Assembly (NCBI RefSeq): GCF_030406405.1
Contig: NZ_JAUEPL010000042.1
Span: 1-60,778 of the forward strand
Direction: 5' to 3'
From: Streptomyces ficellus
GTDB taxonomy: Bacteria; Actinomycetota; Actinomycetes; Streptomycetales; Streptomycetaceae
Length of the DNA: 60,778 nt
Shown: positions 16,984 through 24,267 of the stretch, piece by piece
How positions within the stretch are numbered: position 1 is the stretch's first letter
Layout of the letters: each line of letters opens with the position of its first letter
The notes under the pieces: generated by a model
Database searches by the model: none
What the model was told of the DNA's origin: nothing
What the model saw: only the letters and a program-made list of their open reading frames with translations
Made by a program: the position numbers and the translations under genes

Positions 16984-16999
16984 GGTGGTATAGACCAAT
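16984..16999. promoter_or_regulatory. DasR operator (dre) between nagB and SIS gene
   Basis: GGTGGTATAGACCAAT matches the dre consensus at 12 of 16 positions. It lies 27 nt upstream of the nagB start and 60 nt upstream of the divergent SIS gene start, so it can repress both. Confidence 0.8.
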
Positions 17000-17058
17000 C
17001 TAGCAGAATGGCCCTCCCGACTGGCGGCCTGACGCAGCCCCGTGCTCGACTGGTGCGC

Positions 17059-18108
17059 ATGAGCGAGCAGCCGGGCCGGATCATGGCGGGCGAGATGGCG
17101 GAACAGCCCGCGGTGCTGCGACGGATCCTCGACCGGGGCGCGCCGGCGATCCGCGAGGTCGCCCGGGCCGTCGCCGCACGCGGTCCCCGCTTCGTCCTGC
17201 TGACGGCACGCGGCACGTCCGACAACGCCGCCCTGTACGCCAAGTACCTGCTGGAGATCCGGCGCGGCCTGCCGTGCGGACTGACGTCCATGTCGACCAC
17301 GACGGCGTACGGGGCGAGGCCCGACCTCACCGACGTCCTCGTCATCGCGGTCAGCCAGTCCGGCGGCTCGCCCGACCTGGTCGCCTCCACCGAAGCGGCG
17401 CGGGGGGCGGGGGCGGTCACCCTCGCGGTCACCAACAACGCGGACTCGCCGCTGGCGGAGGTGTCCGAGTACCACATCGACATCCTGGCCGGCCCGGAGA
17501 AGGCCCTCCCCGCGACCAAGACGTACACGGCGTCCCTGCTGGCCCTGTACCTCTTCGTCGAGGGCCTCGGCGGCGACGGCGAAGGCACCGCCGCGCGTGT
17601 CCTCCCCGAGCTGGCGGACCGGATCCTTCAGCGCCGCGCGGAGGTCCGCGCCCTGGCCGCCCGCTACCGCTTCGCCGAGCGCATGGTGATCACCTCACGC
17701 GGCTACGGCTACCCCACGGCCAAGGAAGCCGCGCTGAAGCTGATGGAGACCAGCTACATCCCCGCCCTGGCCTACTCGGGCGCCGATCTGCTGCACGGCC
17801 CGCTGGCCATGGTCGACAACATCTCGCCGGTCATCGCCGTCGTCCCGGACGGCAAGGGCGGCGAGGCCCTCCAGCCGGTCCTGGACCGGCTGCGCGGCCG
17901 GGGCGCGGACCTCATGGTCGTCGGCCCCCGCGCGCAGGTCGCGGCGGCGTCGGCCGGATTCGTGCTGCCGACGGACGGGCTCGGGGAAGAACTCCAGCCG
18001 GTCCTGGAGATCCTGCCGCTCCAGCTCCTGGCGTACGAGGTGACCATCGCCCGGGGCCAGGATCCCGACGCCCCCCGCGCCCTGGCCAAGGTCACCGAAA
18101 CGCGCTGA
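17059..18108 (+). CDS. SIS-domain aminosugar isomerase/deaminase-like protein
   Basis: A 349-residue protein with two SIS (sugar isomerase) domains, like the isomerase half of GlmS without the glutaminase domain. Visible motifs are LLTARGTSDNAALYAKYLLE (first SIS, about 50-70), VSQSGGSPD (phosphosugar loop, about 100), and TSRGYGYPTAKEAALKLMET (second SIS, about 215-235). ATG 17059 begins the MSEQPGRIMAGEMAEQP text that suits the family; ATG 17008 is an alternative but would leave almost no leader after the dre site. Context points to phosphorylated aminosugar metabolism under DasR; the precise reaction is unknown. Confidence 0.82.
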   Translation: MSEQPGRIMAGEMAEQPAVLRRILDRGAPAIREVARAVAARGPRFVLLTARGTSDNAALYAKYLLEIRRGLPCGLTSMSTTTAYGARPDLTDVLVIAVSQSGGSPDLVASTEAARGAGAVTLAVTNNADSPLAEVSEYHIDILAGPEKALPATKTYTASLLALYLFVEGLGGDGEGTAARVLPELADRILQRRAEVRALAARYRFAERMVITSRGYGYPTAKEAALKLMETSYIPALAYSGADLLHGPLAMVDNISPVIAVVPDGKGGEALQPVLDRLRGRGADLMVVGPRAQVAAASAGFVLPTDGLGEELQPVLEILPLQLLAYEVTIARGQDPDAPRALAKVTETR

Positions 18109-18112
18109 GCCG

Positions 18113-18171
18113 GCGGCCCGGGAAAAACCCGCGGGCCGCGGCGCCGGGACGGGACCCTCAACCCGTCCGGC
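18113..18171 (+). terminator. Tandem hairpins after SIS gene
   Basis: Two adjacent inverted repeats: GCGGCCCG/CGGGCCGC (18113-18139) and GCCGGGACGGG/CCCGTCCGGC with one bulge (18143-18171). They start 5 nt after the SIS stop and probably end the aminosugar transcript. Confidence 0.65.
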
Positions 18172-18308
18172 ACCGCAGCCCGGAGTTGCATGGCCGTCGG
18201 GTGTGCGGTCCCGCGGCCGTGTGGAGGTCGCGGCGCAGTCAGGGCAGAGAGCGCCGGTTCCTCGATCCACCCTCCTGTGCGGGGAAGGTGGAGGCTCTAC
18301 CTGTGCAT

Positions 18309-18324
18309 TGTGGACTAGACCATT
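18309..18324 (+). promoter_or_regulatory. DasR-like operator upstream of the sensor kinase
   Basis: TGTGGACTAGACCATT matches the dre consensus at 12 of 16 bases, including the core CTAGACCA. It sits about 100 nt upstream of the PdtaS-like kinase start in a 314-nt gap that otherwise shows only the SIS terminator. Confidence 0.55.
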
Positions 18325-18422
18325 ACGTCTGTCCATCCGTACGGCAGACCATATGCACGGCCCCATCCTCCACCAAGGACCGACAGAACACCAGGTTCAT
18401 CCGCACAGGTACGCTCGCACAT

Positions 18423-19916
18423 GTGCCCTCCATGAACGACCTCGTACGCCAGCACACCGCTCTGAGCGAGTCCGACCTCGAGTGGCTGCACCTGCTGGTC
18501 TCGGAGTGGCAGCTGCTCTCCGACCTCTCCTTCGCCGACCTGGTGCTGTGGGTCCCCACCCGCGACGGCACGCGGTACGTCTCCGTCGCACAGATGCGCC
18601 CCAACACCGGTCCCACCTCCTACCAGGACGACATGGTCGGCCACCTGGTCCCGCGCGGCCGCCGCCCCCTGCTCGACGCCGCCCTCGACGAGGGCCGCAT
18701 CGTGCGCGAGGGCGACCCGGAGTGGCGCGAGGAAGTTCCGGTGCGCGTGGAGTCGATCCCCGTACGCAGGGAAGGCCGCGTGCTCGGAGTGATCGCGCGG
18801 AACACCAACCTGCTCACCGTCCGCACCCCCAGCCGGCTGGAGCTGACCTACCTCCAGTCCGCCTCCGACCTCGCCCAGATGATCGCGGCCGGCACCTTCC
18901 CCTTCCCCGGCCAGCAGGTCGACATGGACGCCTCGCCGCGCGCCGGCGACGGACTGATCCGGCTCGACGCGGACGGCGTCGTCCAGTACGCCTCGCCCAA
19001 CGCCCTCTCCGCGTACCACCGTCTCGGCCTGGCCGCCGACCTGGTCGGCCAGCACCTCGGCCAGATCACCGCCGAACTGGCCCCCTCGCGTGGGCCGGTG
19101 GACGAGGCCCTGGTCAAGCTGGCCAGTGGCTACGCCCCGCGCGAGGCGGAGGTCGAGGGCAACGGCGGGGTCATCCAGTTGCGCGCCATCCCGCTCAAAC
19201 CCAAGGGAACGCGCATCGGTTCACTGGTCCTGCTGCGGGACGTGACCGAACTGCGGCGCCGCGAGCGCGAGCTGATCACCAAGGACGCCACCATCCGGGA
19301 GATCCACCACCGGGTGAAGAACAACCTCCAGACGGTCGCCGCCCTGCTGCGTCTCCAGGCCCGCCGGATGGACACCGCCGCCGCCGGTGGCAGGAGCGCC
19401 CGGGAGGCGCTCAACGAGGCGGTACGGCGCGTCGGCTCGATCGCCATCGTGCACGAGACCCTCTCGCAGAACCTCGACGAGCGTGTCGAGTTCGACGAGA
19501 TCGCCGACCGGGTGATCTCCATGGTCGCGGAGATCTCACCGGGCAAGGTCACCTGCCGCCGCAACGGCCGCTTCGGCATCCTCGACGCCGAGGTCGCCAC
19601 CCCCCTGTCCATGGTCCTCACCGAGATCCTCCAGAACGCCCTGGAGCACGCCTTCGCCCCCGGCGAGCACGGCACGGTCGAAGTCTCGGCGGTACGCGGC
19701 GACGTGCGCGCCCGCGACGCCCGGCTTCTGATCACCGTTCAGGACAACGGCCGAGGACTGCCCGAGGGCTTCGACCCGCAGCGCACCGGCAACCTCGGCC
19801 TGCAGATCGTACGGACGCTGGTGGAAGGGGAGTTGGGCGGTACGTTCGACATGCAGCCCGCCCCGGAGCGCGGTACGCGCGTGGTGCTCGACATCCCCGT
19901 GGCACCACAGAAGTAG
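18423..19916 (+). CDS. PdtaS-type sensor histidine kinase (GAF-PAS-HisKA_2-HATPase)
   Basis: Soluble sensor kinase of about 497 residues. The N-terminal region (about 1-160) resembles a GAF-like sensor; a PAS-like domain (about 180-290) begins near LIRLDADGVVQYASPNAL. The HisKA_2 phospho-acceptor is in IREIHHRVKNNLQTVAALLRL (about 300), and the ATPase N and G boxes are EILQNALEHAF and DNGRGLPEGF. It is the apparent orthologue of mycobacterial PdtaS, whose partner is an antitermination (ANTAR) regulator; no regulator gene is adjacent here. As in mycobacteria it lies beside a WhiB1-type gene. GTG 18423 (VPSMNDLV) is preferred, with ATG 18432 as alternative; neither has a clear ribosome site. 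Confidence 0.88.
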   Translation: MPSMNDLVRQHTALSESDLEWLHLLVSEWQLLSDLSFADLVLWVPTRDGTRYVSVAQMRPNTGPTSYQDDMVGHLVPRGRRPLLDAALDEGRIVREGDPEWREEVPVRVESIPVRREGRVLGVIARNTNLLTVRTPSRLELTYLQSASDLAQMIAAGTFPFPGQQVDMDASPRAGDGLIRLDADGVVQYASPNALSAYHRLGLAADLVGQHLGQITAELAPSRGPVDEALVKLASGYAPREAEVEGNGGVIQLRAIPLKPKGTRIGSLVLLRDVTELRRRERELITKDATIREIHHRVKNNLQTVAALLRLQARRMDTAAAGGRSAREALNEAVRRVGSIAIVHETLSQNLDERVEFDEIADRVISMVAEISPGKVTCRRNGRFGILDAEVATPLSMVLTEILQNALEHAFAPGEHGTVEVSAVRGDVRARDARLLITVQDNGRGLPEGFDPQRTGNLGLQIVRTLVEGELGGTFDMQPAPERGTRVVLDIPVAPQK

Positions 19917-19933
19917 GACGCGCGCACAGCAGC

Positions 19934-19966
19934 GAGCCCCGGACCGTGGGAGACGGTCCGGGGCTC
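19934..19966. terminator. Terminator between kinase gene and wblE
   Basis: Perfect 14-bp inverted repeat GAGCCCCGGACCGT with a 5-nt loop, 17 nt after the kinase stop. It is placed to serve the convergent kinase and wblE genes. Confidence 0.85.
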
Positions 19967-20067
19967 GAACGCTTGGGTGTACTGCTGCGCGCTGCGGCTC
20001 GGGGGGCGGGTCAGTGCGTACACGCTGTACGCGCCGCCGTGGCTGAGGCTCGTAGCGGTGGCGTCGT

Positions 20068-20325
20068 TCAGGCGCTGGCGTTACGCGCCCGGTTGCGAGC
20101 GGCACGGCGCTTCATCGCGCGGCGCTCGTCCTCGCTGAGGCCACCCCAGACGCCGGAGTCCTGGCCGGACTCGAGCGCCCACTGCAGGCACTGCTCCATG
20201 ACGGGGCAGCGACGGCAGACAGCCTTGGCTTCCTCGATCTGCAGCAGCGCAGGACCGGTGTTGCCGATGGGGAAGAACAGCTCGGGGTCTTCCTCACGAC
20301 AAACGGCGTTGTGACGCCAGTCCAT
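20068..20325 (-). CDS. wblE: WhiB-family iron-sulfur regulator WblE
   Basis: An 85-residue Wbl protein, apparent orthologue of mycobacterial WhiB1. The four [4Fe-4S] ligands are Cys9, Cys37, Cys40 and Cys46 (AVCREEDPELFF and AVCRRCPVMEQC). GVWGG, the turn contacting the principal sigma factor, follows, then a basic C-terminal tail ERRAMKRRAARNRARN for DNA contact. WhiB1-type proteins bind the sigma-70 region 4 and respond to nitric oxide. ATG 20325 follows GGAGAGG; an in-frame upstream start would add 9 residues that are not typical. Confidence 0.96.
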   Translation of the reverse strand: MDWRHNAVCREEDPELFFPIGNTGPALLQIEEAKAVCRRCPVMEQCLQWALESGQDSGVWGGLSEDERRAMKRRAARNRARNASA

Positions 20326-20643
20326 GGCTGCTACCTCTCCTTGGTGTTGCATGCACGTTGCTTGTGAATGTGAACGCTTTCACGAATCCCTCAACAAGTG
20401 AAGGGCCGAACGCCAGATGAACTGGTGTGGTCCTGGATTTGAGGAGGGGTTCCGGCTTTCACTGGAGGCCGATGCTGCGGGCCGTCCCGATCGCCATGTA
20501 GAGATTCGCAAACCTCGGCGGCGGATACAACCCCTTCCGGAAAGTTTTTTTTGATTCCTCGGTGTCGGCTAGGTCACAGCCGTACTTCTATGGGGTGGAC
20601 CCTGGCCCATACGTTCGAGATAAAGGACCGAAGGCCCTTCCGC
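20326..20643 (-). promoter_or_regulatory. wblE upstream region
   Basis: This 318-nt gap carries no gene. It is AT-richer than its surroundings. A dyad GTGAA-CGCT-TTCAC at 20370-20383, next to a second GTGAA, lies about 45 nt before the wblE start and could be an operator. A run of eight T bases at 20545-20552 has no convincing stem in front of it. Confidence 0.4.
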
Positions 20644-21612
20644 TCACACAATCACACGCAGTGCACGGCGAACGCCTGTGAACGTCACGCTGCTACGGAG
20701 ACCCAGGTGGTCTCCGTCCAGCTGGAAGGGCAGCGGAACCTTCGAATGCAAGGCGAAGTCGGTCATGTCGTGAAGCGACAGGGCGTGTCTGCCATGCGGG
20801 CCGCGCTCCGGGCTCGACGTCAGCAACTGGGTCGCGTACCGGGCCACGGCGGCCGTGGACAGGTGGCTGAGTGCCAGCACGTCGAGGGCGGTGTCGAAGG
20901 ACGCCGCGGGCGAGGCGTACACCGGGCGATTGCCCAGGTAGGTCCAGGGCGCGGTGTTGCAGACTATCGACAGCGAAAGATCGCGGACCGGCTCCTGACC
21001 GGGGCGTTCCAGCGTGATCGTGCCGTGCCGGCGGTGCGATTCGCCGAGGAACTGGCGCATGGCCTGACGGATGTAGAGCGCGTGCGTCGACCTGCGGCCC
21101 CGCTCCCGCTGCTGTTCGACCCGGCCGATCACCCCGGCGTCGAAACCGAACCCGGCGCAGAAGGTGAACCAGCGCTCCGGCACCGCTTCGTCCACGCTGC
21201 CGGGCGTGCCGCCCGCGAGCCCGAGGCCGACCGTCCGGTCGCGGTTCTCGCACAGCGCGTCCAGGATCGCGCCGGTCGCCTCCACGGCGTCGTTCGGCAG
21301 CCCGAGGGCGCGGGCGAAGACATTGGTGGACCCGCCCGGCACCACCGCGAGGTGCGGGAGCCGGCCGGGGTCGGGGCCGTGGTGCAGCAGACCGTTGACG
21401 ACCTCGTTGACGGTTCCGTCGCCACCGAGCGCGACGACCATCTCGATCTCCCCGGACTCCGCGGCCCGGCGGGCGAGGTCGCGGGCGTGGCCCCGGTACT
21501 CGGTCGTGACGGCTTCCAGCTTCATCTCGCTGGCCAGCGCGTGGATCAGTACGTCGCGCGTGCGGGCACTGGTGGTGGTGGCTGCCGGATTGACCACGAG
21601 GAGTGCGCGCAT
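20644..21612 (-). CDS. Diacylglycerol kinase-family lipid kinase
   Basis: A 322-residue member of the DagK/YegS/sphingosine kinase family, which phosphorylates diacylglycerol or related lipids with ATP. The nucleotide motif VVALGGDGTVNEVVNGLL lies near residue 60, preceded by LLVVNPAATTTSART at the start. VVPGGSTNVFARALGLP (about 90) completes the catalytic lobe, and the beta-sandwich lobe follows. Actinobacterial members may act in phospholipid recycling. It starts at ATG 21612; the neighbour upstream is divergent. Confidence 0.92.
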   Translation of the reverse strand: MRALLVVNPAATTTSARTRDVLIHALASEMKLEAVTTEYRGHARDLARRAAESGEIEMVVALGGDGTVNEVVNGLLHHGPDPGRLPHLAVVPGGSTNVFARALGLPNDAVEATGAILDALCENRDRTVGLGLAGGTPGSVDEAVPERWFTFCAGFGFDAGVIGRVEQQRERGRRSTHALYIRQAMRQFLGESHRRHGTITLERPGQEPVRDLSLSIVCNTAPWTYLGNRPVYASPAASFDTALDVLALSHLSTAAVARYATQLLTSSPERGPHGRHALSLHDMTDFALHSKVPLPFQLDGDHLGLRSSVTFTGVRRALRVIV

Positions 21613-21703
21613 GCCCGCCAGGTTACCTACCGCGCGGTACCGGGCCCAGCGGCCGCCCGCCCCTGTCCGATGGGCGGACGGTCCCGGCGGCTACCCTGCC
21701 AGG

Positions 21704-22147
21704 GTGAGCAGTACGGACCAGACCCCCGCCGCGACCCCCGCTCCCGCCCCGCGTCCCGCCCGTGTGACCGCCGCGGCGGCCGTGGCGGGCCTGGAGGCCC
21801 TCGCCCTGTTCGCCGCAGGCGTGTACCTGCTCGTGACGACCGTCACCGGCCGCCCCGACGACCTGACGCAGGCGCTGACGGGCGGCGCCACGCTCATCGC
21901 GCTCGGCCTGATCCCGGCGCTGGCCGCCCGGGGCCTGCTGCTGTGCCGCAGCTGGAGCCGCGGCCCGGCGATCATCACCCAGCTGATGGCCCTGCCCGTG
22001 GCCTGGACGCTGCTCCAGGCGACCAGCGCGGCCATCCCGGCCGGAATCGCCCTGGCGGCCGTCGCGGTCACCGGCCTGGTGCTGCTGGTCCACCCCAGCA
22101 CGACACGGGCCCTGGGCATCCGCGGCCGGGCGCAGGACCGCTCGTAA
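21704..22147 (+). CDS. Small four-helix integral membrane protein
   Basis: A 147-residue protein with an N-terminal Pro/Ala-rich stretch (about 20 residues) and four hydrophobic helices (about 25-45, 60-78, 88-105, 108-126). It ends in a basic tail. It is a conserved streptomycete type of unknown function. GTG 21704 (VSSTDQTP) is the first sensible start; the gene is divergent from the lipid kinase, sharing a gap of about 90 nt. Confidence 0.7.
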   Translation: MSSTDQTPAATPAPAPRPARVTAAAAVAGLEALALFAAGVYLLVTTVTGRPDDLTQALTGGATLIALGLIPALAARGLLLCRSWSRGPAIITQLMALPVAWTLLQATSAAIPAGIALAAVAVTGLVLLVHPSTTRALGIRGRAQDRS

Positions 22148-22319
22148 CCGCGGGGCCCTTCGTCACACCACCGCACGCTGGCGCGTGCCGTGGGGCCCGA
22201 TCCCACCGCCCTGGTCGACCTGTACGACGCCGAGCGCGGCGGGCCGGACTGGGTCACGGTGGCGTTCCACGCCTGGGGCGGGCGGGTGAGCGGGCGCGGA
22301 AGAACGCCCGCGCCGCCGC

Positions 22320-23297
22320 CTACTCCTCCACCAGCAGCTTCTCCCGCAGCTGCGCCAGGGTGCGGGCCAGCAGGCGCGAGACGTGCATCTGGGAGATGCC
22401 GACCTCCTGCGCGATCTGCGACTGGGTCATGTTGCCGAAGAACCGCAGCAGCAGGATCCGCTTCTCGCGCGGCGGCAGGTCCTCCAGCAGCGGCTTGAGT
22501 GACTCGCGGTACTCGACGCCCTCCAGCGCCTCGTCCTCCGCGCCCAGGGTGTCCGCCACCGCCGGGGACTCGTCGTCGGTGTCCGGCACGTCCAGGGAGA
22601 GCGTCGAGTACGCGTTGGCGGACTCCAGGCCCTCCAGGACCTCCTCCTCCGAGATGCCCAGGCGCTCGGCCAGCTCGTGGACGGTGGGGGAGCGGCCGTG
22701 CAGCTGTGAGAGCTCCGCGGTCGCCGTGGTGAGCGACAGGCGCAGTTCCTGGAGCCGGCGCGGCACCCGCACCGCCCAGCCCTTGTCGCGGAAGTGGCGC
22801 TTGATCTCGCCGACCACGGTGGGTGTCGCGTACGTCGAGAACTCGACGCCGCGCTCCGGATCGAACCGGTCCACCGACTTGATCAGCCCGATCGTGGCGA
22901 CCTGCGTCAGGTCGTCCAGCGGCTCGCCGCGATTGCGGAAGCGGCGCGCAAGATGCTCGACCAGCGGCAGGTGCATGCGCACGAGCTGGTTGCGCAGCTC
23001 CGCGCGCTCGGCCGAGCCGTCGGGCAGCTCGCGCAGCTCGATGAACATCGCCTTCGCGCCACTGCGGTCCCGCGGATCGTGGTGGTGCTGGTTGTGCCGC
23101 TGCTCGTGCTCGCTCATCCGGTCCGCCCTCCCCCAGGGCTCCGCCTGGGAGGTACCCACCACCTGCGACTGCTCCGGCGCATCCGAAAGGCCGTCCACCG
23201 GGTGCGGCCGCGCCTGCTGTTCCGGGATGCCCTCCGGCGAGCTCAACACCCGCGGGCCTCGCTCCTCGTCTCGCACCGGACCGTCCCCGTTCCTCAC
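22320..23297 (-). CDS. sigH: SigB/SigF-type stress sigma factor SigH
   Basis: An alternative sigma factor of the sigma-B family used in osmotic stress and development in Streptomyces. Region 2 contains PLVEHLARRFRNRGEPLDDLTQVATIGLI and FDPERGVEFSTYATPTVVGEI; region 4 ends with FFGNMTQSQIAQEVGISQMHVSRLL. Two starts are credible. GTG 23297 overlaps the anti-sigma stop (GTGA) and gives 325 residues with a low-complexity 60-residue extension. ATG 23117 (MSEHEQRH) has its own GGAGGG site and gives 265 residues. In S. coelicolor, SigH is made as several isoforms from different starts, so both may be used. It is the second gene of an operon with the anti-sigma factor. Confidence 0.92.
   Translation of the reverse strand: MRNGDGPVRDEERGPRVLSSPEGIPEQQARPHPVDGLSDAPEQSQVVGTSQAEPWGRADRMSEHEQRHNQHHHDPRDRSGAKAMFIELRELPDGSAERAELRNQLVRMHLPLVEHLARRFRNRGEPLDDLTQVATIGLIKSVDRFDPERGVEFSTYATPTVVGEIKRHFRDKGWAVRVPRRLQELRLSLTTATAELSQLHGRSPTVHELAERLGISEEEVLEGLESANAYSTLSLDVPDTDDESPAVADTLGAEDEALEGVEYRESLKPLLEDLPPREKRILLLRFFGNMTQSQIAQEVGISQMHVSRLLARTLAQLREKLLVEE
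23128..23157 (-). repeat. Streptomycete palindromic repeat at the sigH internal start
   Basis: CTCCCCCAGGGCTCCGCCTG then GGAGGTACCC forms a CCCAGG/CCTGGG hairpin. It is the dispersed streptomycete palindrome type also seen at 15605-15645. On the minus strand it supplies the GGGAGGG that acts as ribosome site for the internal sigH start at 23117, and it is translated in the long form. Confidence 0.6.
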
Positions 23298-23707
23298 GCC
23301 GGCCCGGGTCCCGCGCCGCGCTGTTTGTACAGGCTGATGGAGACCGTCCGGTCGTCGGCCACGGACGATTCGACCTTGCCGGCCAGCGCCGAGAGCACCG
23401 TCCAGGCGAACGTGTCGCGCTCCGGCGCACGGCCGTCGGTCGTGGGAGCCGAGACCGTGACGTCCAGAGAGTCGTCGATGAGGCGGAACACGCAGCTGAG
23501 GACCGAGCCGGGCACGGCCTGTTGCAGCAGGATCGCGCACGCCTCGTCCACCGCGATGCGCAAGTCCTCGATCTCGTCGAGGGTGAAGTCCAACCGGGCC
23601 GCCAGGCCGGCCGTGGCCGTACGCAGCACGGACAGGTAGGCACCCGCAGCGGGCAGCCGGACTTCCACGAAGTCCTGGGTCCCGGGCTCGCCTGCGATCT
23701 GGGACAC
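23294..23707 (-). CDS. Anti-sigma factor (RsbW-like HATPase), partner of SigH
   Basis: A 137-residue serine-kinase type anti-sigma factor known in S. coelicolor as UshX/RshA/PrsH. The HATPase fold is visible in LRIAVDEACAILLQQAV (N box, about 65-82) and the C-terminal DDRTVSISLYKQ strand. It should bind and silence SigH, released by a partner-switching antagonist not encoded nearby. GTG 23707 (VSQIAGEPG) follows GGAGG; longer in-frame starts reach 23818 but lack family similarity. It is cotranscribed with, and upstream of, sigH; the 239-nt region before it holds the operon promoter. Confidence 0.9.
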   Translation of the reverse strand: MSQIAGEPGTQDFVEVRLPAAGAYLSVLRTATAGLAARLDFTLDEIEDLRIAVDEACAILLQQAVPGSVLSCVFRLIDDSLDVTVSAPTTDGRAPERDTFAWTVLSALAGKVESSVADDRTVSISLYKQRGAGPGPA

Positions 23708-23946
23708 CCTCACCTCCAAGGTGGCACAACTCTTTCGGGGCTCGGGGAAGGGAGATCCTTCCCGGAACCGTGCGGTACGCAGGTATGCGTGGTCCGCGGT
23801 GACGCTATCGCGATCCATGGTGCCGTGTCGCCGGGACCCCCGGTCCGGCGACTGTCACTCATGGTAAGCACATGGGTACGCTCAGTGGCTAGAGGTCTGC
23901 GGGGCCCAATCGCGAGAAACCGGCGAAGGGTTGACGTACCCAACCC

Positions 23947-24207
23947 TCAGACGATCGAACCGTCGACAAAGCACCAACGCCACCTCTCGCCGGGCTCGAA
24001 GGTGCGCATCACCGGATGACCCGTCTCCTTGAAGTGCGCCGTGGCGTGCCTCCCGGCCGACGAGTCGCAGCACCCGACGTGCCCGCACGCCAGGCAGAGC
24101 CGCAGCTGTACGTAGTGCGTGCCGAGCGCGAGGCACTCCTGGCAGGTCTCGGTCAGCGGGCTCGGCTCGGGGCGCGGCAGTTCGGCAACGTGCGGGCACT
24201 CGCTCAT
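23947..24207 (-). CDS. UBP-type zinc-finger protein
   Basis: An 86-residue protein that is essentially one UBP-type zinc finger: ECPH, then ETCQECLALG, LRLCLACGHVGCCDSS and GRHATAHFKETGHPV, together giving the Cys/His zinc ligands. In eukaryotes the domain reads ubiquitin C-termini; the role in actinobacteria is unknown. ATG 24207 is divergent from the Na+/H+ antiporter gene, with only 60 nt between the starts, suggesting shared control. Confidence 0.85.
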   Translation of the reverse strand: MSECPHVAELPRPEPSPLTETCQECLALGTHYVQLRLCLACGHVGCCDSSAGRHATAHFKETGHPVMRTFEPGERWRWCFVDGSIV

Positions 24208-24267
24208 GATGGCCAGGTTACGACGGGCGCGGGCACGACCGCGGCACGCGCGGGAGCAGGGGAGACG

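Noticed and set aside
17274..18430. Upstream part of an 880-codon frame leading into the sensor kinase
   Set aside because: The portion before about 18,423 is a shadow of the SIS gene, rich in Arg/Gly/Pro; family similarity begins only at VPSMNDLV.
22190..22320. Frame reading PTALVDLYDAERGGPDWVTV between the membrane protein and sigH
   Set aside because: The first 35 codons look protein-like, possibly a decayed gene end, but there is no ribosome site and the rest is antisense to sigH. Too short to call.
20551..23337. A 928-codon open frame on the plus strand
   Set aside because: It lies antisense to the lipid kinase and SigH and is Arg/Pro/Ser-rich, the usual shadow in high-GC DNA; no domain is seen outside the piece that belongs to the small membrane protein.
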